DNA of 42,590 nucleotides. Source: Paenibacillus terrae. GTDB lineage: Bacteria > Bacillota > Bacilli > Paenibacillales > Paenibacillaceae. The DNA lies in contig NZ_PNXQ01000014.1 of NCBI RefSeq assembly GCF_005217525.1, forward strand, positions 230,753-273,342, read 5' to 3'. The notes below the pieces were generated by a model. It made no database searches and was not told where the DNA came from. It saw only the letters and a list, made by a program, of their open reading frames with translations. Shown here piece after piece: positions 39,229 to 42,590 of the stretch; position 1 is the first letter of the stretch; each line of letters opens with the position of its first letter. Made by a program: the position numbers and the translations under genes.

Positions 39229-40179
39229 TTACCCTTGCTGAACAAGCATCGGTACGATGAACTGCCTGAATATGTCCACAGGAGTCCGCTTCTTTTTGAA
39301 CTTGTCAGCAGTAACAATAACCACCATGTCATAAGAGGGTACGACAACAATGTATTGACCGCCAAAGCCGAGCGCGTAATAATAATCCGTTTCAGTGCTT
39401 TTCTCCGTTTCGTCTGAAAAGGAAGAAGCCCACCAGTGCCAGCCGTAAAAGGCTTTTTGGGGTTTGGCCGTAGGAAGGAGCGCACGAGTGGACTGCCGGA
39501 TTGTCTCTGCCTGGATGAACTGACGGCCTTCCCGGCTTCCTTCGTTTAGGTAAAGCAGGCCAAATTGGAGCATGTCCATGGGTTTGAGATGCAGCCCAAA
39601 GCCACCCGTATGAGTGCCGTGAGGATCGGTTTCCCAGTGGTAGCTTTCAATACCCAGCGGTTGGAATAACTGCTGCTCGGCAAATTCAGCTACCGCTTGT
39701 CCAGAAGCTTGACGCAAAATGGTAGCCAGAAGCTGAGAACAGCCGGAGTTGTACTCCATTCGGGTACCTGGTACATCAGCGAGCGGCTGCGACAGCACAA
39801 ATTGCACCCAGTCTGATGTTTTGCTCATCGTCGGAAATGAATTTTGCCCGCCAAATTCAGTCCAGTTAAAGCCCGCGGACATTGTTAACAGATGTTCAAT
39901 CGTAATATCACGCTTTCGTATATCACTGTCCTTGGCAATCTGGGGAAAAAATTCGAGGATCGGTGTGGCTGGTTGCGGTACGATTTGCTGATCCATGGCG
40001 ATGCTGACTAATGCGGCAAGCACGCTTTTGGTGCAGGAATTTATTTTATAGAGTTCATTCGCAAATTGAGGTTCACGATAGTATTCCAATGCCATGCTCC
40101 CCTGCTGGAAGATCAGGCAGCTACGGATTTCCAGCTCGGTCAGCCCGCAAACAAGCGGTGTAAGTTCCAGACTACTCAA
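39229..40179 (-). CDS. Serine hydrolase, beta-lactamase class C/DD-peptidase family
   Basis: A 316-residue penicillin-recognising-fold hydrolase. The three catalytic elements are visible: S-x-x-K as Ser48-Cys-Thr-Lys51, Y-x-N in MEYNSGCSQ and the HTGGFG variant of the KTG triad. No signal peptide is obvious, so it is probably cytoplasmic and not a true beta-lactamase; esterases and peptidases of this fold are common in Paenibacillus. I place the start at the TTG 40179, 7 bases after AAGGAGGG; the longer frame from 40227 reads through that ribosome site. Confidence 0.85.
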   Translation of the reverse strand: MSSLELTPLVCGLTELEIRSCLIFQQGSMALEYYREPQFANELYKINSCTKSVLAALVSIAMDQQIVPQPATPILEFFPQIAKDSDIRKRDITIEHLLTMSAGFNWTEFGGQNSFPTMSKTSDWVQFVLSQPLADVPGTRMEYNSGCSQLLATILRQASGQAVAEFAEQQLFQPLGIESYHWETDPHGTHTGGFGLHLKPMDMLQFGLLYLNEGSREGRQFIQAETIRQSTRALLPTAKPQKAFYGWHWWASSFSDETEKSTETDYYYALGFGGQYIVVVPSYDMVVIVTADKFKKKRTPVDIFRQFIVPMLVQQG

Positions 40180-40385
40180 GTAAGTCCCTCCTTGACATTT
40201 AAAGTACATAAATAAATAGTATATCATTTTTAAAGATCACCAATCTGACAAATCTCATGATCATCTAATAAGAGATGAATATAAGGAAGGCGTTACTTTT
40301 TTTTGTGTTATTTCAGAAAAGAACATATTAATTCACCATATTGTCACAATAATTTGAAAAAACTATACACTTTTCTTGTTTCGTT

Positions 40386-40412
40386 CAAAAACTTCAGCGA
40401 ATTAAACGATAT
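40386..40412 (+). promoter_or_regulatory. Candidate sigma-D (motility) promoter of the chemoreceptor gene
   Basis: CAAA (40386-40389) and AACGATAT (40405-40412) are 15 bases apart, resembling the sigma-D pattern TAAA-N15-GCCGATAT with three mismatches in total. Chemoreceptors are often sigma-D targets in Bacillales. The rest of the 40180-40457 gap is AT-rich without a gene. Confidence 0.45.
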
Positions 40413-40457
40413 ATAGTAAGTTGACATTATATTCAGACATAACTGGGGGACCGATTC

Positions 40458-42173
40458 ATGAATTTAACGATTAAGGCTAAAATGATTCTTAGTGCGCTGC
40501 TTATTCCAGGTGTAATTGCAGCTATGCTGCTGACAAACTACATTCTGAGCGTACAAAATGAGAATAAATACAAGGATGTTGTGAATCGTGAAGAGACCAT
40601 TGTATATAATTCAAAGTCTCTTCAGTTTTTATTAAACGGGATATCTAATGACGAGCGAGGATACTTGCTAACTCGGGATGAACAATATGGAAAAGGAATT
40701 GAAAGCAAGCAGAGCGAAATTGTGAAGCTGCTTCAGCAAACGGAAGCTTTGCTCGATCTGAATGCAGGAGATATGAAGAAAACGATGGATGATTTGAAAA
40801 TGGGAATCAACTCCTATTTCAACCGCGTTCATGGATTACTGAATACAGCGGGTTACCGGAGTACGAGCGATATGTTCCCACCGTTTTCGGATTTACTCGA
40901 TACCTATGAAAATGAACGGGTTCAACGGAAACAGCTTGATGTGAAAATGATGGCGTTCGTTAAATCTCAGGAGGACATAGTAGCGGCGAAAGTACAACAA
41001 GCCCACCAAACCATGACCAACACGATCTGGATTACGAGCATTCTGGGCTGTCTTATTATCATTTACAGTATTGCACAATCGATCATTTTGATTCGCTCCA
41101 TCCGGCCGTTGTACCATATGAATGAACAGTTGCTGGAGATGTCAGCGGGCGGCGGAGATTTACGTAGTCAACTCGATATTACGTCCAGGGACGAGATTGG
41201 CATGATTGCCAGCTCGTACAACAAGCTGATCGCGGGCTTTCGCAATATTATTGTAGATGCCCAGGACACGGCGCGTACCTTAACTGTGACTGCCGAGCGG
41301 GTAAGCCTGAGCACTGAAGAAATGAATCAGGCCAATCGTCATACTTCCGGTGTGATGGAAGAGCTAGCGACTGGCATGGAGCATCAGGTCGATGACATCA
41401 CACAGGCCACAGATGCAGTAAAAGAGCTTGCTCATGGACTGGAGCATATTGCGGTGACGAGCCAGCAGGTGTACAAGCTGTCGGATTCGGCTGCTAAGGA
41501 CGCAGTAGCAGGAGAACAATCCATCGGTCAAGCGATGAGACAGATGGAAAAGGTAAGCGAAAGTGTAGACAGCTCTGCTCGTGCTGTACGTATGCTTAGT
41601 GAACAGGCTGAACAGATCGGAATGATCGGTTCAGTCATTACCGGCATTGCCAAGCAGACCGGGATGCTGGCGCTGAACGCGTCAATTGAAGCCGCCAGAG
41701 CAGGAGAACAGGGCAAAGGATTTGCTGTCGTAGCATCTGAGGTAAGAAGGCTGTCTGATCAGGTATCCGTCTCAGCAGCGGAAATTACACAATTTGTGCA
41801 GCATATTCAGGACCATGTTGGTCATGTCGCATCAACCATGCAAGCCGGAACAGTTGAAGTGCAGTCAGGTGTGAAGATCATGGAATCGGTCGAAACGGCA
41901 TTTCGCCAGATTGGCAGCTCCATTCAACAGGTCAGCGAACAGATTCACAGTGTAAATCGGTCTGTGGAACAGATGTCCACCGGATCGGGGCAAATGGTGG
42001 GAGCCGTGGAGCGTATCCGTGAAGTAGCAGAACAGTCCGCTGGCGGAACCCAGAGCGTCAGCGCAGCGGCTGAGGAGCAGCTTGCTTCCATGGAGGATAT
42101 CGCGTCATCCATTCATACGCTGGCTGAAATGTCGAAATTGCTGAATGCAAGCGTTGGAGGATTTAAGGTGTAG
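40458..42173 (+). CDS. Methyl-accepting chemotaxis protein
   Basis: A 571-residue transmembrane chemoreceptor. Helix one is near residues 7-29, then an extracytoplasmic four-helix region of about 160 residues (CHASE3-like length, with [20 protein letters not shown]). Helix two, around [20 protein letters not shown], is followed by a HAMP linker with [15 protein letters not shown]. The signalling tip is the highly conserved [20 protein letters not shown] followed by [16 protein letters not shown]. It signals to CheA/CheW; the ligand is unknown. A candidate sigma-D promoter lies upstream. GGGGGACC precedes the ATG. Confidence 0.93.
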   Translation: MNLTIKAKMILSALLIPGVIAAMLLTNYILSVQNENKYKDVVNREETIVYNSKSLQFLLNGISNDERGYLLTRDEQYGKGIESKQSEIVKLLQQTEALLDLNAGDMKKTMDDLKMGINSYFNRVHGLLNTAGYRSTSDMFPPFSDLLDTYENERVQRKQLDVKMMAFVKSQEDIVAAKVQQAHQTMTNTIWITSILGCLIIIYSIAQSIILIRSIRPLYHMNEQLLEMSAGGGDLRSQLDITSRDEIGMIASSYNKLIAGFRNIIVDAQDTARTLTVTAERVSLSTEEMNQANRHTSGVMEELATGMEHQVDDITQATDAVKELAHGLEHIAVTSQQVYKLSDSAAKDAVAGEQSIGQAMRQMEKVSESVDSSARAVRMLSEQAEQIGMIGSVITGIAKQTGMLALNASIEAARAGEQGKGFAVVASEVRRLSDQVSVSAAEITQFVQHIQDHVGHVASTMQAGTVEVQSGVKIMESVETAFRQIGSSIQQVSEQIHSVNRSVEQMSTGSGQMVGAVERIREVAEQSAGGTQSVSAAAEEQLASMEDIASSIHTLAEMSKLLNASVGGFKV

Positions 42174-42263
42174 CTGTATAAATCCGCACTATTGTAAACA
42201 CAATAACATTTGTTGAACCATTTTGGACAGCTATGTTATTACTTTTGCAAAGGTGGTAACGGG

Positions 42264-42590
42264 ATGCAACAAAATAAAGGGAATCTGCTTGCACTAGGTT
42301 CCATCCCGCTGATGATGACGCTAGGCAATTCCATGCTGATTCCTGTTTTGCCGGAAATCGGACGTAAGCTACATGTCAGCTCCTTTCGCATTAGCATGTT
42401 GATTACGGTATATGCGGTAGTAGCCATTTTGCTGATTCCAATCGCGGGATATCTCTCCGACCGATTTGGTCGCAAGGCGGTGATTGTACCCTGCCTGATC
42501 CTGACAGTGATTGGCGGGGGAATTTCTGCGGTGGGGGCATGGCTGCTTCATGATCAGCCAGCATACTGGACCATTATTGGGGGACGGTTG
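42264..42590 (+). CDS. MFS transporter, 3' end outside window
   Basis: The frame from the ATG at 42264 (AAAGGTGG site 6 bases upstream) stays open to the end of the window, 109 residues. Membrane helix one holds LALGSIPLMMTLGNSMLIPV with LPEIGRKL, and the loop GYLSDRFGRKAVI is MFS motif A. This points to a 12- or 14-helix drug-efflux type transporter. Only the first three or four helices are visible, so the substrate cannot be judged. Confidence 0.85.
   Translation, partial: MQQNKGNLLALGSIPLMMTLGNSMLIPVLPEIGRKLHVSSFRISMLITVYAVVAILLIPIAGYLSDRFGRKAVIVPCLILTVIGGGISAVGAWLLHDQPAYWTIIGGRL

Overview
The window looks like chromosomal DNA of a Paenibacillus species, probably of the P. polymyxa group. 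This rests on inference from several traits: strong Gram-positive ribosome binding sites with frequent TTG and GTG starts, a class Ib nrdI-nrdE-nrdF operon with tandem NrdR boxes, LplA-type solute-binding lipoproteins, many plant-polysaccharide glycosidases, and families such as YwbE, HelD and DUF1361. No rRNA, tRNA, CRISPR array, intact transposon or prophage was found.

Layout. 1-3280: end of an arabino-oligosaccharide operon (ABC permease, secreted GH43 lipoprotein, cytoplasmic GH43). 3586-7149: a two-part methyltransferase, a secreted YHYH/stalk-domain protein and a VOC protein with a long inverted repeat in its leader. 7174-10833: a decayed segment with fragments of ankyrin-repeat, LysE, SLH, Tn554-type recombinase and acetyltransferase-like genes around three intact genes (alpha/beta hydrolase, DUF1330, DUF2239). 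The DUF2239 promoter is covered by two strong palindromes. 11066-14883: nrdIEF, transcribed leftward from tandem NrdR boxes. 15074-17820: DUF2500 protein, GNAT acetyltransferase, an MFS stub, a lactonase-like metallo-hydrolase and a divergent HxlR regulator. 18048-24909: a mannoside locus (solute-binding lipoprotein, LacI regulator, GH2 beta-mannosidase) ending in two frameshifted genes. 24927-29838: DUF1361 membrane protein, YwbE, glycosyltransferase, MFS transporter and aromatic-acid-exporter-like protein. 29931-34475: helD behind a strong promoter and a structured leader with a short upstream ORF, then adenine deaminase. 34554-42590: Crp-type regulator, darcynin-like protein, an AraC regulator divergent from alpha-xylosidase, serine hydrolase, chemoreceptor and the start of an MFS transporter.

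The clear metabolic theme is plant-polymer use: arabinan, mannan and xyloglucan side chains, each with its own local sugar-binding or regulatory genes. The least explained signals are non-coding. They are a two-copy hairpin repeat whose stems differ in sequence but keep their pairing (10880-11030 and 17890-17994), the helD leader, the DUF2239 double operator with a truncated divergent gene, and the leader hairpin of the VOC gene.
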